A stretch of 64,000 bases of DNA from Pseudoclavibacter sp. RFBB5 (GTDB lineage: Bacteria > Actinomycetota > Actinomycetes > Actinomycetales > Microbacteriaceae): assembly GCF_002931555.1 (NCBI RefSeq), contig NZ_PSTZ01000010.1:186001-250000 (forward strand), written 5' to 3'. Shown here piece by piece: positions 55,281 through 64,000 of this stretch. Both the position numbers and the translations under genes were made by a program. The first letter of the stretch is position 1; every line of letters begins with the position of its first letter. The notes beneath the pieces are model-generated. The model ran no database searches. It worked only from the letters and a program-made list of their open reading frames with translations, and was not told where the DNA came from.

Positions 55281-56867
55281 ATGCGGGTGATGACGGCGGG
55301 CGAGGCGCGGCTGGAGGTGCGGCCGCGATCTTCGGTGCGGGTGCGCATCCTCGCGTCGATCCTGCTCGTCACGATGCTCGGCATGGTCGTCGCGGGCGCC
55401 ACGAGCTACGTCGCCGCCCGCGAGCGCGTGCTCACTGGCGTCGACGAGCGCCTCACCACGGTGGCCGAGAGCGTGCGCGGGCTCGTGAGCGGGCAGGAGC
55501 TCGCGGCGCCGACGACGCCCGATTCGGCCACCCCGTCGGCGACCGCCGGCCCGTCAGCGAGTGCCAGCCCGTCAGCGACCGCACCAGACGCCGCCCGGAC
55601 GTTCGCGAACTCCACCGAGGCGCTCGAGCTCGTCATGCAGCGCCTCATCCCGGAACGCAACGAGGGAGCCCTCGGGCTCATCGACGGGGCGCCCGCCTTC
55701 ATCCCGTCCACCGCGACTCCGTTCTCGCTCGTCGACCTGCCCGCGCTCGTCGAACGAGCCGTGAGCGAGACCGCCGACGGCTCGGTGCGTATGGGCACCT
55801 TCGTCGACGCCACCCACGCGCTCCGGTATGTGGCCGTGCCGTTCACGGTGGGCGACGGCTCGAGCACGGCCCTCTACCTCGCGGCCTACGACCTGCGTGC
55901 CGAGCTCGCCGACACCAACAGCACCTTCCAGACCTACTCTCTGGTCGCCGTCGCCGCCCTCATCGTGGTCGGGCTTGTCGGCTGGTTCGTCGCGGGCCGC
56001 CTCCTCAGGCCCCTGCGCGAGCTGCGGGAGACGGCGGCCTCCATCACGGGCAGCAACCGATCCGCGCGCATCCCTGTCGTCGGCCACGACGACGTGTCGG
56101 CCCTCACCGCGACGATCAACGGCATGCTCGACCGCCTCGACGGCTCCCTCACCGCCCAACGGCAGCTGCTCGACGACGTGCGCCACGAGCTGAAGACCCC
56201 CATCACGATCGTGCGCGGACACTTCGAGATCCTCGACCCGACGGATCCCGCAGAGACCAGAGAGACGGTTGCCCTGGCCCTCGATGAGCTCGACCGGATG
56301 AGCGAGCTCATCGACGACATCGAGGCTCTCGCCGTCAGCGAGCAGCAGGGGTTGCTGAGCCTGGCGCCGTGCGACGTGCTCGAGCTGACCGAGCAGGTGC
56401 ATGCGAAGGCGAGCGCCCTCTCGGCGCACCGATGGGTGCTCGAGCAGACGGCCCCCGTTGTCGTCGATGTCGACGCGCGGCGCATCACGCAGGCTTGGCT
56501 CCAGCTCGCCGACAACGCGGCGAAGTACTCGTCAGCGGGCTCCCGGGTCGGCCTCGGGAGTCTCGTGGATGCGCGCGGTGAGCTGCGCCTGTGGGTGCGC
56601 GACGAGGGCGTCGGCATCCCCGCGTCAGCCCAGGAGCGCGTCTTCGACCGCTTCGGGCGGGCCGAGACGGGGCGCAGCCAGACGGGATCCGGGCTCGGAC
56701 TGTCGATCGTGCAGTCCATCGCGCGCGGCCACGGCGGGCGGGTCGAACTCGAGAGCGAACCGGGCGTCGGATCGATGTTCAGCATCGTGCTGCCCGGTGC
56801 CGACGCCGGACTCGCCTCGAAGCCGACCGACACGACTTCCGAACCCCAGCGAGAGGACCCCGCATGA
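55281..56867 (+). CDS. OmpR-class sensor histidine kinase
   Basis: 528 residues. TM1 is about 22-46. An extracytoplasmic domain with a Thr/Ser/Ala/Pro-rich segment spans 75-105, TM2 is 220-240, and HAMP follows to ~290. HisKA has LDDVRHELKTPITIVRGH with phospho-accepting His302. HATPase has the N-box ADNAAKYS, G1 RDEGVGIP and G2 TGSGLGLSIVQSI. It senses a surface signal and phosphorylates the adjacent regulator, whose ATG overlaps this stop by 4 nt. The facing genes encode two secreted low-complexity proteins and a kinase-like protein, plausible envelope-stress targets. Confidence 0.92.
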   Translation: MRVMTAGEARLEVRPRSSVRVRILASILLVTMLGMVVAGATSYVAARERVLTGVDERLTTVAESVRGLVSGQELAAPTTPDSATPSATAGPSASASPSATAPDAARTFANSTEALELVMQRLIPERNEGALGLIDGAPAFIPSTATPFSLVDLPALVERAVSETADGSVRMGTFVDATHALRYVAVPFTVGDGSSTALYLAAYDLRAELADTNSTFQTYSLVAVAALIVVGLVGWFVAGRLLRPLRELRETAASITGSNRSARIPVVGHDDVSALTATINGMLDRLDGSLTAQRQLLDDVRHELKTPITIVRGHFEILDPTDPAETRETVALALDELDRMSELIDDIEALAVSEQQGLLSLAPCDVLELTEQVHAKASALSAHRWVLEQTAPVVVDVDARRITQAWLQLADNAAKYSSAGSRVGLGSLVDARGELRLWVRDEGVGIPASAQERVFDRFGRAETGRSQTGSGLGLSIVQSIARGHGGRVELESEPGVGSMFSIVLPGADAGLASKPTDTTSEPQREDPA

Positions 56868-57520
56868 GCAGCATCCTGGTCGTCGAAGACGAGGCGCGCA
56901 TCGCCTCGTTCGTCGAGAAGGGCCTGAAGTCGAGCGGTTACGCCGTGACGGTCGCGGCCAACGGCACCGACGGCTTCGAGCTCGCCCGCGGCGGTGACTT
57001 CGATCTGGTGCTCCTCGACGTCGGACTCCCAGGGCTCGATGGCTTCGAAGTCCTCGACCGGCTGCGCGCCGAGGGCAACGCCGTGCCCGTCATCATGCTC
57101 ACGGCCCGGACCTCGGTCGAGGCGACAGTGCGGGGCCTCGACGGTGGGGCCAACGACTACCTCGCGAAGCCGTTCAAGTTCGACGAGCTGCTCGCCCGCA
57201 TCCGCCTGCGGCTTCGAGACGCGGGCCAGGTGGCGGCCACCGAGCTCACGCATGACGACCTGCTGCTCGACCTCCGAACGCGCCGCGTGCGGGTGAACGG
57301 CGCCGACATCGACCTCTCGGCGCGCGAGTTCGGCCTCGCCGAGCAGTTCTTCGGGAACCCCGGTCAGGTGCTCAGCCGCGAGCAGTTGCTGAGCCGAGTG
57401 TGGGGGTTCGACTTCGATCCTGGCTCGAACGTCGTCGACGTGTACGTGCGCTATCTGCGCGGCAAGATCGGTGCGGACCGCATCGAGACGGTGCGCGGCA
57501 TGGGCTACCGCCTGCGCTGA
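56864..57520 (+). CDS. OmpR/PhoB-family response regulator
   Basis: 218 residues. Receiver domain with acidic pocket VVEDE, phospho-acceptor Asp52 in VLLDVGLPGLDG and Lys in NDYLAKPFKFDELLARI. The C-terminal winged helix runs LRTRRVRVNGADIDLSAREFGLAEQFFGNPGQVLSREQLLSRVWGFDFDPGSNVVDVYVRYLRGKI. Translationally coupled to the kinase. Convergent with the poly-Asp protein gene. Confidence 0.95.
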   Translation: MSSILVVEDEARIASFVEKGLKSSGYAVTVAANGTDGFELARGGDFDLVLLDVGLPGLDGFEVLDRLRAEGNAVPVIMLTARTSVEATVRGLDGGANDYLAKPFKFDELLARIRLRLRDAGQVAATELTHDDLLLDLRTRRVRVNGADIDLSAREFGLAEQFFGNPGQVLSREQLLSRVWGFDFDPGSNVVDVYVRYLRGKIGADRIETVRGMGYRLR

Positions 57521-57562
57521 GGCGAACTCGGGCGCCCCGACGGGATGCGTCCGCGCCGCAGG

Positions 57563-57930
<368 letters not shown>

Positions 57931-57934
<4 letters not shown>

Positions 57935-59208
57935 CGTCTCGGCTCCTTCGAGAGTGCGACGGCGAAGTCGAGGATGCGGTCCGGCAGCGCGTCGAGCCCG
58001 GCCCCGCCGCGGACCGCCGCGCCGAAGGCGTGCGAGAGCAGATGGGTGAGGGCGACCGCGTTGGCGCGGATGCTCAGGTCGGGGTCGTCGGTGAGCGTTC
58101 CGGCCTGTCCTGGGCTGTTCCAGGTGTGCGCGAAGTCGCCCCACGCGAGGCGCACGAGTTCGGCGAGCTCGAACGTCGAGGTCCGGAGCTCGGCCCTTCC
58201 ACAGAGGTCATGCGTGAGGGCGGTCACGATCGCGTGTGCATAGAGTCCGCCGAGGTCATCGGCGAGGTCGCCGACGCCCGCCGTGTCGATGTCGACGACG
58301 CCCGTGATCGTGGCGCGGCCGTCGGTCTGGGCGTGCGGCTCGACGAAGATCTGGCCGAGGTGGAGGTCGCCGTGCACGGTGCGCGCCGGCCCCGGGCGCG
58401 CACGGGCGACCTCCGCGCGGATGCACGCGGCCACCCCATCGATGTCGGCCCTGCGCGCGGGGAGGAGGTCGTAGAGGCGCAGCAGGTACCAGTCGAGTCC
58501 CGCCGTCAGGCTCGCGCGGGCCCCGCGGGAGACCCTGGCGGCGCCGATGGACGCGACCAGTGACTGCAGCTCCCGCAGGAACGCGAGCCGCGCATCCGGT
58601 GTTCGTGGCACGTGCGAGTCGGCGGGGACGCCCGGCATGCGCTCGAGGGCGACGAGCCCTGCCTCACTCCAGCCTCGGCTTCGCGGCACTGCCACGCCCG
58701 CACCGGCGAGTTCCTCGTGGATGCGATGCAGCGGTTCCGCGTGCCCCGGTCGGACGACCTTGAAGAAGAGGGTCCCCTCGGGGCCGGCGAGACGCAGCAC
58801 TGCCCGGCGCCCTGGCCGGTACGCGAGCATCTCGAGCTGCCCCTCGCCGACGGCGCCGAAGCGCGCCGCGGTCTCGCGCGCGGAGTCGGGGAACGCCGTC
58901 GCGGGGAGGGCGGGAAGGGCGGGGTCGTGCGGGTAGCGCCACACGCGCACCTGCTCGCGGGTCGCGGGGTTCTGCACGGTGGTCCACTGCTGGGATTCGC
59001 CGGCGACTGAAGCGGCCGCGGGGTTCGTCGCCGTGTCGATGAACAGACGGATGCGCTCGTCCGGTCCCTGCAGCGAGGCGAGCTCGACGTCGTAACCGGC
59101 AAGCACGCCGTCGCCGCTCGGCTCAGCGCAGGCGAGCGTGACCGACGCCACCTCGCGGCCGGTGCCCGTGGCGACGGCCTCGATCACCTGCCTGGCTGCT
59201 GCGAACAT
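57931..59208 (-). CDS. Aminoglycoside phosphotransferase-fold kinase
   Basis: 425 residues. The N-lobe contains LRLAGPEGTLFFKVVRPG with the ATP-binding Lys. The C-lobe has the catalytic loop TVHGDLHLGQIFV (Asp and Gln/Asn) and the metal-binding Asp in GVVDIDTAGVGDLADDLGGL. An additional ~110-residue N-terminal part precedes the kinase. The APH family covers antibiotic kinases, choline and homoserine kinases and maltokinases; nothing fixes the substrate. It lies between two small secreted low-complexity proteins in the same minus-strand unit, so an envelope-related role is inferred rather than resistance. Confidence 0.85.
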
Positions 59209-59355
59209 GTGCTCCTCCTGCGGCGCTGCGCTGAGCTGCTGTCGTGCTGAGTGTCGAACTGAGTTCTCGGCCGCAGCGTCCCGCGGCTCTGCCTCGAACC
59301 TACCGGGGTCGCAGCGCGACAGCCCGGGAACGTGCTCAGCTGTGGAGAACGCCGA

Positions 59356-59742
59356 CTACGCGCTCGGGACGGACGGCGGCGTCTGCGCGCTCACCGGGCT
59401 CTGCGCGGAGACGGGGCTCTGGGCGCTCACCGGGCTCTGCGCGGACACGGGGCTCTGGACTGTCGGCACGCTCTGCGGGGCCTGCGCCGAGACGGGGCTC
59501 GGGGAGCTGAAGACGGGCGTCGCGGTCGGTGAGGCGCTGGTGCCCGTCGATGGGGAGGCCGACGGGGTCGTGGATGCGGCTGGGCTGCTCGTCGCCGACG
59601 GCGTCGAGAGGGTGAGCTGCTCACCGGGCACGTCGCGCACCTCGAGGGCGTTGGCAACGCCCGCCCCGCCGACGGTCAGGATGCCGAGACCGAGGGCACT
59701 GGCCGAACCGACGATGATCCAGGTGTTCTTCTTCTTGTTCAT
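59356..59742 (-). CDS. Secreted Ser/Pro/Thr-rich protein with SPVSAQ repeats
   Basis: 128 residues. Basic start MNKKKN, hydrophobic helix WIIVGSASALGLGILTVGGAGVANA with a possible signal-peptidase site, LEVRDVPGEQLTL, then a Ser/Thr/Pro/Ala-rich region that ends in tandem SPVSAQ units (about 100-120). The underlying DNA is an 18-bp repeat, partly in 36-bp pairs. First gene of the unit with the APH-fold kinase and the poly-Asp protein. Function unknown; surface-exposed and probably variable in length. Confidence 0.75.
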   Translation of the reverse strand: MNKKKNTWIIVGSASALGLGILTVGGAGVANALEVRDVPGEQLTLSTPSATSSPAASTTPSASPSTGTSASPTATPVFSSPSPVSAQAPQSVPTVQSPVSAQSPVSAQSPVSAQSPVSAQTPPSVPSA

Positions 59743-59883
59743 GGCTGCTGCCTCCTGTTGACTGCCGAGGCGTGACTTCGCCCCGGTAGCCCCAAGTCTC
59801 GTGAGCGTTCATGAGACGCACAGTGGTCTGAAGATGAGAGCGGCCTCATCTTCGCGCGGGCGCCGCCGCGCAGGCGCGGACGC

Positions 59884-59923
59884 GTGAGGGGCGGGTGGAT
59901 GCGTGCATCCACCCGCCCCTCAC
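59884..59923 (-). terminator. Very strong hairpin terminator of the DJ-1/PfpI gene
   Basis: Perfect 19-bp arms (GTGAGGGGCGGGTGGATGC and complement) with a 2-nt centre, starting 19 nt after the stop codon at 59942. Near-perfect symmetry means it may also block from the other side. Confidence 0.85.
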
Positions 59924-59941
59924 ATCAAGAGCTGGAGCCGA

Positions 59942-60490
59942 TCAGGCGGTCTGGCCCCGGTGCTTGCCCTCCGCGACTTCCTCGACGAGCTTCGCGTTGA
60001 AGGCGGGGAGGTCGTCTGGCGTTCGGCTCGAGACGAGGCCCTGGTCGACGTGGACCTCTTCGTCGACCCACGTCGCGCCAGCGTTGATGAGGTCGGTCTT
60101 GAGGCTCGGGAAGCTCGTGAGCGTGCGCCCGTCGAGCACCTTCGCGTCGGTGAGGATCCACGCGCCGTGGCAGATCACCGCGACCGGCTTGTGCGCCTCG
60201 AAGAAGTCGCGCACGAAGCTGACCGACGCCTCGTCGAGGCGGAGCAGGTCCGCGTTGCCGACTCCGCCGGGCAGGACAAGCGCGTCGAAGTCAGTCGCTC
60301 TGGCGTCGCCCGAGGCGACGTCGACGGCCTGCTCGTGCCCGTTCTTGCCCTTCACGCTGCCGGACTCGGGTGAGACGAGTGACGCATCGCCTCCGGCTTC
60401 GGTCACGGCGCCCCATGGGCTCGTGAGCTCGCTGTCCTCGAAGTCGTTCGTGAGGAGGAAGGCCACGCGCTTGGTGTCGAGAGTCGTCAT
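59942..60490 (-). CDS. DJ-1/PfpI-family protein (type 1 glutamine amidotransferase-like)
   Basis: 182 residues. RVAFLLTNDFEDSELTSPWGAVTEAGG (Glu of the triad), DFDALVLPGGVGNADLLR, the nucleophile-elbow Cys in PVAVICHGAWILTDA with its His, and TWVDEEVHVDQGLVSSRTPDDLPAF. This is the PfpI subgroup, with proposed protease, chaperone or glyoxalase/deglycase activities. The ATG at 60490 has AAAGGA upstream. Monocistronic, ended by the strong hairpin. Confidence 0.93.
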   Translation of the reverse strand: MTTLDTKRVAFLLTNDFEDSELTSPWGAVTEAGGDASLVSPESGSVKGKNGHEQAVDVASGDARATDFDALVLPGGVGNADLLRLDEASVSFVRDFFEAHKPVAVICHGAWILTDAKVLDGRTLTSFPSLKTDLINAGATWVDEEVHVDQGLVSSRTPDDLPAFNAKLVEEVAEGKHRGQTA

Positions 60491-60626
60491 TGCTGATCGT
60501 CCTTTCGTCGGGGGAAAGAGTGCGCTGCTCGATCGCAACCGGGATGTGCTCCCGCGACGAGCAGGCATCTACTGTCTCGCACGGACCTCCCCGAAACGTG
60601 GACGGCCCGTGTGCGCGACCTGGCCG

Positions 60627-61604
60627 TCAGCTGGACGAGCCCAAGAGGAGCTTCCGCAGCGCCGCTTCCCCGGACCCGCGCCCCGGCTCGACGACTCGAC
60701 CCTGGCCGTAGGCCTCGATGACCCTCGGATCGATGTAGCTCGACCGCGCGACCGCGGGCGTGTTCCCGAGCAGCTCGGCGGTGTCCCGCACCGCCTGCGC
60801 CACAAGTGACGTGCGCTCGCGCACCGTTCCCCCGACTCCCAGCTCGGCCAGTCGACTCGCGGCGAAGACCGTGCCGTGCAGCGTGCGGAAGTCCTTCGCC
60901 GTGAACTCGCCCCTCGTGCGCGCCCTGATGTCGTCGTTGACTTCGCGAGCCGAGAGGCGACGCCACGCTCGCCCGTCCTTCCACGAGAGGATGCGCCGCC
61001 CCGGCGACCCGCTCTCCCTGCGCTCTCCGAGGAACGTGACGAGTTCGAGATCCTCGATGAGGGCGCTCCACGGCACCCCGCTCTTGCCCTTGAACTCGAG
61101 CAGCACCTGCTCATCCTGCAGCGAGATGTGCCGGTTCAGGAGCGTCGTCAGTCCGCGGTGCCCGAACTGCTTCGCGGACCGCTCACTCCCGACGCGCAGG
61201 AACGCCGTGTCGAGGAGCTTGAAGCTCGCCGCGAGCGATGCCTCACGTCCGTCATTCACCGTGCGAAGCGCGCGGGTCGCCGCGCGGCGCGCCGACGGCA
61301 GCACGCGCGAGAGCTCGAGGGCCCGGTCGAAGGTCACGATCTGGCGCTTCGCGGTCCAGTCGGGATGGTAGATGTACTGGGTGCGGCCAAGCGCATCCAC
61401 GCCCACCGCCAGCACGTGGGCGTTCTCGTGCGGCGCGATGCGCACGTCCCGCCACGCGGGCGGGATGGCGAGCGATGCGAGTCGAGCGCGCACCACGGGG
61501 TCGACGATGCGCTCACCGCGCTCGTCCCGGTAGCTGAAACCGCTCCCGGCTGCCTGCCGCGTCCACGCGGATTGAGTCGGCGTCCACCTTCGCAGTCGAA
61601 CCAT
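60627..61604 (-). CDS. DNA topoisomerase IB
   Basis: 325 residues, the bacterial poxvirus-like topoisomerase IB. The N-terminal domain has IPPAWRDVRIAPHENAHVLAVGVDALGRTQYIYHPDWTAKR. The catalytic domain shows Arg in LRVGSERSAKQFGHRGLTTL, Lys in LEFKGKSGVPW, Arg/His in TAKDFRTLHGTVFAA and the nucleophile Tyr (~290) in SSYIDPRVIEAY. It relaxes supercoils through a 3'-phosphotyrosine. The sequence from ATG 61604 is complete. Alone; divergent from the small gene at 61807. Confidence 0.95.
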   Translation of the reverse strand: MVRLRRWTPTQSAWTRQAAGSGFSYRDERGERIVDPVVRARLASLAIPPAWRDVRIAPHENAHVLAVGVDALGRTQYIYHPDWTAKRQIVTFDRALELSRVLPSARRAATRALRTVNDGREASLAASFKLLDTAFLRVGSERSAKQFGHRGLTTLLNRHISLQDEQVLLEFKGKSGVPWSALIEDLELVTFLGERRESGSPGRRILSWKDGRAWRRLSAREVNDDIRARTRGEFTAKDFRTLHGTVFAASRLAELGVGGTVRERTSLVAQAVRDTAELLGNTPAVARSSYIDPRVIEAYGQGRVVEPGRGSGEAALRKLLLGSSS

Positions 61605-61806
61605 CTGTCTTGGCTAGCACCTGCGCGCCCCGCGAGGCAAGAGCTGAACGGCCATCGGCTGGGTAGCGTATTTCTAGGAGGTATCGCCTTCCCACAGATG
61701 TGGTGAGAACCCTCCACAGATCCCGTGGAAGTGGCTCCGCGCACATGTCGATGCGCGAGGATGCGACTATCCGTTCGAGACGGTCGCCAATGACGGCAGG
61801 AGCCTC

Positions 61807-62037
61807 ATGCCATTCCCCGTTCCACCTCTCACCGCGACGATGCCCGCCGAGGGCCGAGTCGACCGCCTCTCCGAGCACACGTATCGCGTCGTCAAGGACG
61901 GCCGCATCTTGGGTTTCATCAACAAGATCGACGACCTCTGCGTCGTCTCGGCCGGATCCGACGCCGGGGCCGCCCTCGAGGTACTGCAGACCCGCGACTT
62001 CGCACGCGCGGTCAAGGAGCTCCAAGACCGAGCCTGA
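61807..62037 (+). CDS. 76-residue conserved-looking protein, function unknown
   Basis: Starts MPFPVPPLTATMPAEGRVDRL and continues YRVVKDGRILGFINKIDDLCVVSAG, GAALEVLQTRDFARAVKEL: a small alpha/beta protein with one Cys and no signal. The SD CAGGAG stands 5 nt before the ATG. It ends 3 nt before the lipoprotein start. No family is recognised. Confidence 0.72.
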   Translation: MPFPVPPLTATMPAEGRVDRLSEHTYRVVKDGRILGFINKIDDLCVVSAGSDAGAALEVLQTRDFARAVKELQDRA

Positions 62038-62040
62038 CCC

Positions 62041-62544
62041 ATGACCTCACGCCGCAGCTCCCCGGCCCGCTGGAAGGCAGCGGGCCTTGGAGTCGTGGCC
62101 ACCCTCACGGCGGCCTTCGCGCTGACCGGATGCACTGCGGCCGGATCGGGAGCGAGTTCGGAATCAGCCACCGGCACGTTCGCGCCGGCTCCCCCCGCCT
62201 CGTCGGCTCCCCCTGACCAGCCGGGCGGCGCCACGGAGGCCGCCGGCGACCTGATCTTCGCCGCCACCGCCGACGACCGGCATTCGTGGATCACAGCCGA
62301 GGCGCGCGTCTCGGGCGTCACCAGATCCGGCACCTGCGAGTACACAGCGAGCGCCGAGGGCGTCGACACGATCACGCGCACCGCCAAGGCGCTCCCCAGC
62401 AACTACGACACCGTCTGCGGCGACATCTCCTTCGAGCTCGGCACGCCGGGGACCTACACGATCACGGTGACCGTCACCGATGTCACGGACCAGCCGCTCA
62501 CGGCCAGTACCGACGTCGAGTTCCTGGGCGCATCCGCCGACTGA
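62041..62544 (+). CDS. Lipoprotein with a PKD/Ig-like beta domain, function unknown
   Basis: 167 residues. Signal MTSRRSSPARWKAAGLGVV and lipobox FALTGC (Cys 31), a Ser/Pro/Ala/Gly linker to ~70, then a beta-sandwich-like domain with a Cys pair (SGTCEYTASAEG and YDTVCGDISFEL) and GTPGTYTITVTVTDVTDQPL. This pattern is that of small immunoglobulin-like envelope domains. It starts right after the 76-residue gene; probably co-transcribed. Convergent with IclR, 17-nt gap. Confidence 0.8.
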   Translation: MTSRRSSPARWKAAGLGVVATLTAAFALTGCTAAGSGASSESATGTFAPAPPASSAPPDQPGGATEAAGDLIFAATADDRHSWITAEARVSGVTRSGTCEYTASAEGVDTITRTAKALPSNYDTVCGDISFELGTPGTYTITVTVTDVTDQPLTASTDVEFLGASAD

Positions 62545-62561
62545 CCCCGGGCCGCGCGAGC

Positions 62562-63467
62562 CTACCGTCCGCGGCGCACGAGGTGGCTGGCCCTCGCGCC
62601 CGCCCCGCGCAGGAGCCGCTCGAGCTCGTCCGAGCGATGGCCGAGACGCGGCGACTCGAGCGAGAGTGCGACCGCTCCGATCACCTCACCCGAGGCGCTG
62701 CGCACGCCGACGGCCGCGCACGTGTGACCTGGCACGAACTCCTCACGCTCCCAGGCCACGCCCCGCAGCCGTACCCGTTCGAGGTGTCGCTCGAGCTCGT
62801 CGCGCGACGTGATCGTCGCATCCGTGAACGAGGGCATGCCGTTCGCGTCGAGGAATGAGTCACGCTCCTCCACGCTCATGCCGGCGAGGATGATCTTGCC
62901 GAACGCTGTCGCGTGTGTCGCCTCGTGGAAGCCGAACTCGAGGGGGCGGATGCGCTGTGCACGCGCCGAGTCGGCGACGTGCGCCACGACCACATCCGTG
63001 CCCCGGTAGACCGCGAAGTACGCCGCCACGTCGCCGGCCTCGTGCAGCGCCTGCACGACCGCCCGCATGGGAGGCGAGACCCCGAGCTGCTGGTGCAGCG
63101 CCCGGCCGAGCTCGTGCACCTTGTAGCCCAGCTCGAACCGGCGCTCCTCGCGCAGGTGCACGAGGTAGTCCGCATCCACCAGCAGCTGGGCGAGCCGGTA
63201 GACGGTGGGCAGCGAGAACCCGAGCGTCTCCTTGATCTCAGTCGCGGTCGCGCCGCCGTTCTGGGCGACGAGCTCCAGCAGCGACAGCGCCTTGAGCGTG
63301 CTCGAGGAAGGCGCGGCCGACGCCGTGCCCGGGCCCGCGTCGCCCTCGAGGGGAGGCACGGCGGCGATCGAGGGGGCGGATCTGCTTCCGGGGGCATCCA
63401 CGTCGACACTCACCGCAGCAGTATGCGCAGTGAAGACTGGACCCGCGGTGAGTGTCGCGTGGCTCAT
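62562..63467 (-). CDS. IclR-family transcriptional regulator
   Basis: 301 residues. A ~55-residue disordered N-terminus (Ala/Pro/Ser/Gly-rich) precedes the winged HTH SLLELVAQNGGATATEIKETLGFSLPTVYRLAQLLVDADYL and the IclR effector domain, with VAAYFAVYRGTDVVVAHVADS, FHEATHATAFGKIILAGM and FVPGHTCAAVGVRSASGEVIGAVALS. The ATG at 63467 follows GGGAGA. It is 9 nt downstream of the GMC oxidoreductase gene on the same strand, so it probably regulates that catabolic unit. Confidence 0.93.
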   Translation of the reverse strand: MSHATLTAGPVFTAHTAAVSVDVDAPGSRSAPSIAAVPPLEGDAGPGTASAAPSSSTLKALSLLELVAQNGGATATEIKETLGFSLPTVYRLAQLLVDADYLVHLREERRFELGYKVHELGRALHQQLGVSPPMRAVVQALHEAGDVAAYFAVYRGTDVVVAHVADSARAQRIRPLEFGFHEATHATAFGKIILAGMSVEERDSFLDANGMPSFTDATITSRDELERHLERVRLRGVAWEREEFVPGHTCAAVGVRSASGEVIGAVALSLESPRLGHRSDELERLLRGAGARASHLVRRGR

Positions 63468-63476
63468 GACGTCTCC

Positions 63477-64000
63477 CTACAGCTCGCCGGCGCGCAGCTG
63501 CGTCGCCAGGTAGTCGGCCTGGCGCATGGCGAGCGCCACGATCGTGAGCGTCGGGTTGGCCGCGGCGCTCGTCGTGAACACGGATCCGTCGCCCACGAAC
63601 AGGTTCGGCACGTCGTGGGATGCACCCCACCGGTCGACGACCCCGTCCTCGGGTCGCTCGCTCATGCGCGCCGTCCCGAGGTTGTGGGTCGACGGATACG
63701 GCGGGGTGCGGTGCACGTGCTCCGCACCGACCGCCTCGTAGAGCAGCGTGCCGCGGTCGTAGCCGTGCTCGCGCATGGCCACGTCGTTGGGGTGGTCGTC
63801 GTAGTGCACGTTCGGGACGGGCAGCCCGTTCGCATCCGTCACCGAGCGGTTCAGGGTGATGCGGTTCGACTCCTGCGGCAGATCCTCACCGACGATCCAC
63901 ATGCCGGCCGTGTTCTCGTAGGCGTCGAGCACCGAGGTGAACGATTTGCCCCACGCGCCGGGGTCGGCGAAGCTCGCCAGGAACGCGGGCCCGAGCGAGA
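63477..64000 (-). CDS. GMC-family oxidoreductase, C-terminal part
   Basis: The frame is open to the window end (174 residues seen). The visible part is the C-terminal GMC domain: MWIVGEDLPQESNRITLNRSVTD, and THNLGTARMSERPEDGVVDRWGASHDVPNLFVGDGSVFTTSAAANPTLTIVALAMRQADYL, with the catalytic His/Asn region and the FAD-contacting GDGS-x-F. Family members oxidise alcohols or sugars (glucose/choline dehydrogenase-like, gluconate dehydrogenase). Partial because the window ends; the FAD-binding N-terminus lies outside. Upstream of IclR in one unit. Confidence 0.92.
   Translation of the reverse strand, partial: SLGPAFLASFADPGAWGKSFTSVLDAYENTAGMWIVGEDLPQESNRITLNRSVTDANGLPVPNVHYDDHPNDVAMREHGYDRGTLLYEAVGAEHVHRTPPYPSTHNLGTARMSERPEDGVVDRWGASHDVPNLFVGDGSVFTTSAAANPTLTIVALAMRQADYLATQLRAGEL

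Noticed and set aside
59380-59480. CRISPR-like periodic repeat
   Set aside because: The 18-bp period is in frame and encodes SPVSAQ units of a secreted protein.

Overview
The window comes from a high-GC Gram-positive actinobacterium, most likely a member of the Microbacteriaceae. The reasons are the strong GC bias at third codon positions, a mycothiol pathway pair (mshA, mshB) with mycothiol-linked enzymes, a DUF222/HNH (13E12-type) gene, three copies of the small DUF7882-type protein that I know mainly from that family, many GTG starts in ATGA/GTGA overlaps, and frequent leaderless-type promoters. There is no prophage, CRISPR array or insertion sequence. The content is mostly chromosomal housekeeping genes plus several small accessory blocks.

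Layout. 0-5 kb: the 5' end of secE and tRNA-Trp (minus strand), an aspartate-type aminotransferase, a Pro/Gly/Gln-rich membrane protein and pyruvate oxidase PoxB. 5-11 kb: a VOC protein with an AraC regulator, an ABC-2 exporter translationally coupled to a NarL-type two-component pair, a lipoprotein, and a small transcription unit with a 22-residue leader peptide. 11-15.5 kb: murB with a MaoC hydratase pair, then a coupled operon of two paralogous lipoproteins around an OmpA-domain protein. 15.5-19.5 kb: glycerate kinase with an SLC13 permease behind 11-bp phased repeats, and a class II glutamine amidotransferase. 19.5-28.6 kb: folate (pabAB, pabC), riboflavin (ribD-ribB-ribH-ribE under an FMN riboswitch), an ArsC-like reductase and mshA-mshB.

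28.7-34.8 kb is the most unusual region. Three DUF7882 paralogs and three copies of a second small acidic protein family are interleaved with a coupled pair of GAF-ANTAR regulators and a CYP152-type peroxygenase P450. 34.8-48 kb holds an SDR, a CDF transporter, a sugar kinase coupled to a GH65 phosphorylase, an ankyrin gene interrupted by an in-frame stop, PPK2, a TetR-controlled sugar oxidoreductase/isomerase operon and the HNH gene.

48-64 kb: PhzF, a VOC protein and a pentapeptide-repeat protein. A Mn/Fe-type ABC importer follows, with a palindromic operator and a convergent DtxR-family repressor. Next come an OmpR-type two-component system with two secreted low-complexity proteins and an APH-fold kinase, a DJ-1/PfpI protein, topoisomerase IB, a lipoprotein, IclR, and the C-terminus of a GMC oxidoreductase that runs off the end. 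Several large intergenic palindromes, at least two of which are copies of one element, are scattered through the window.
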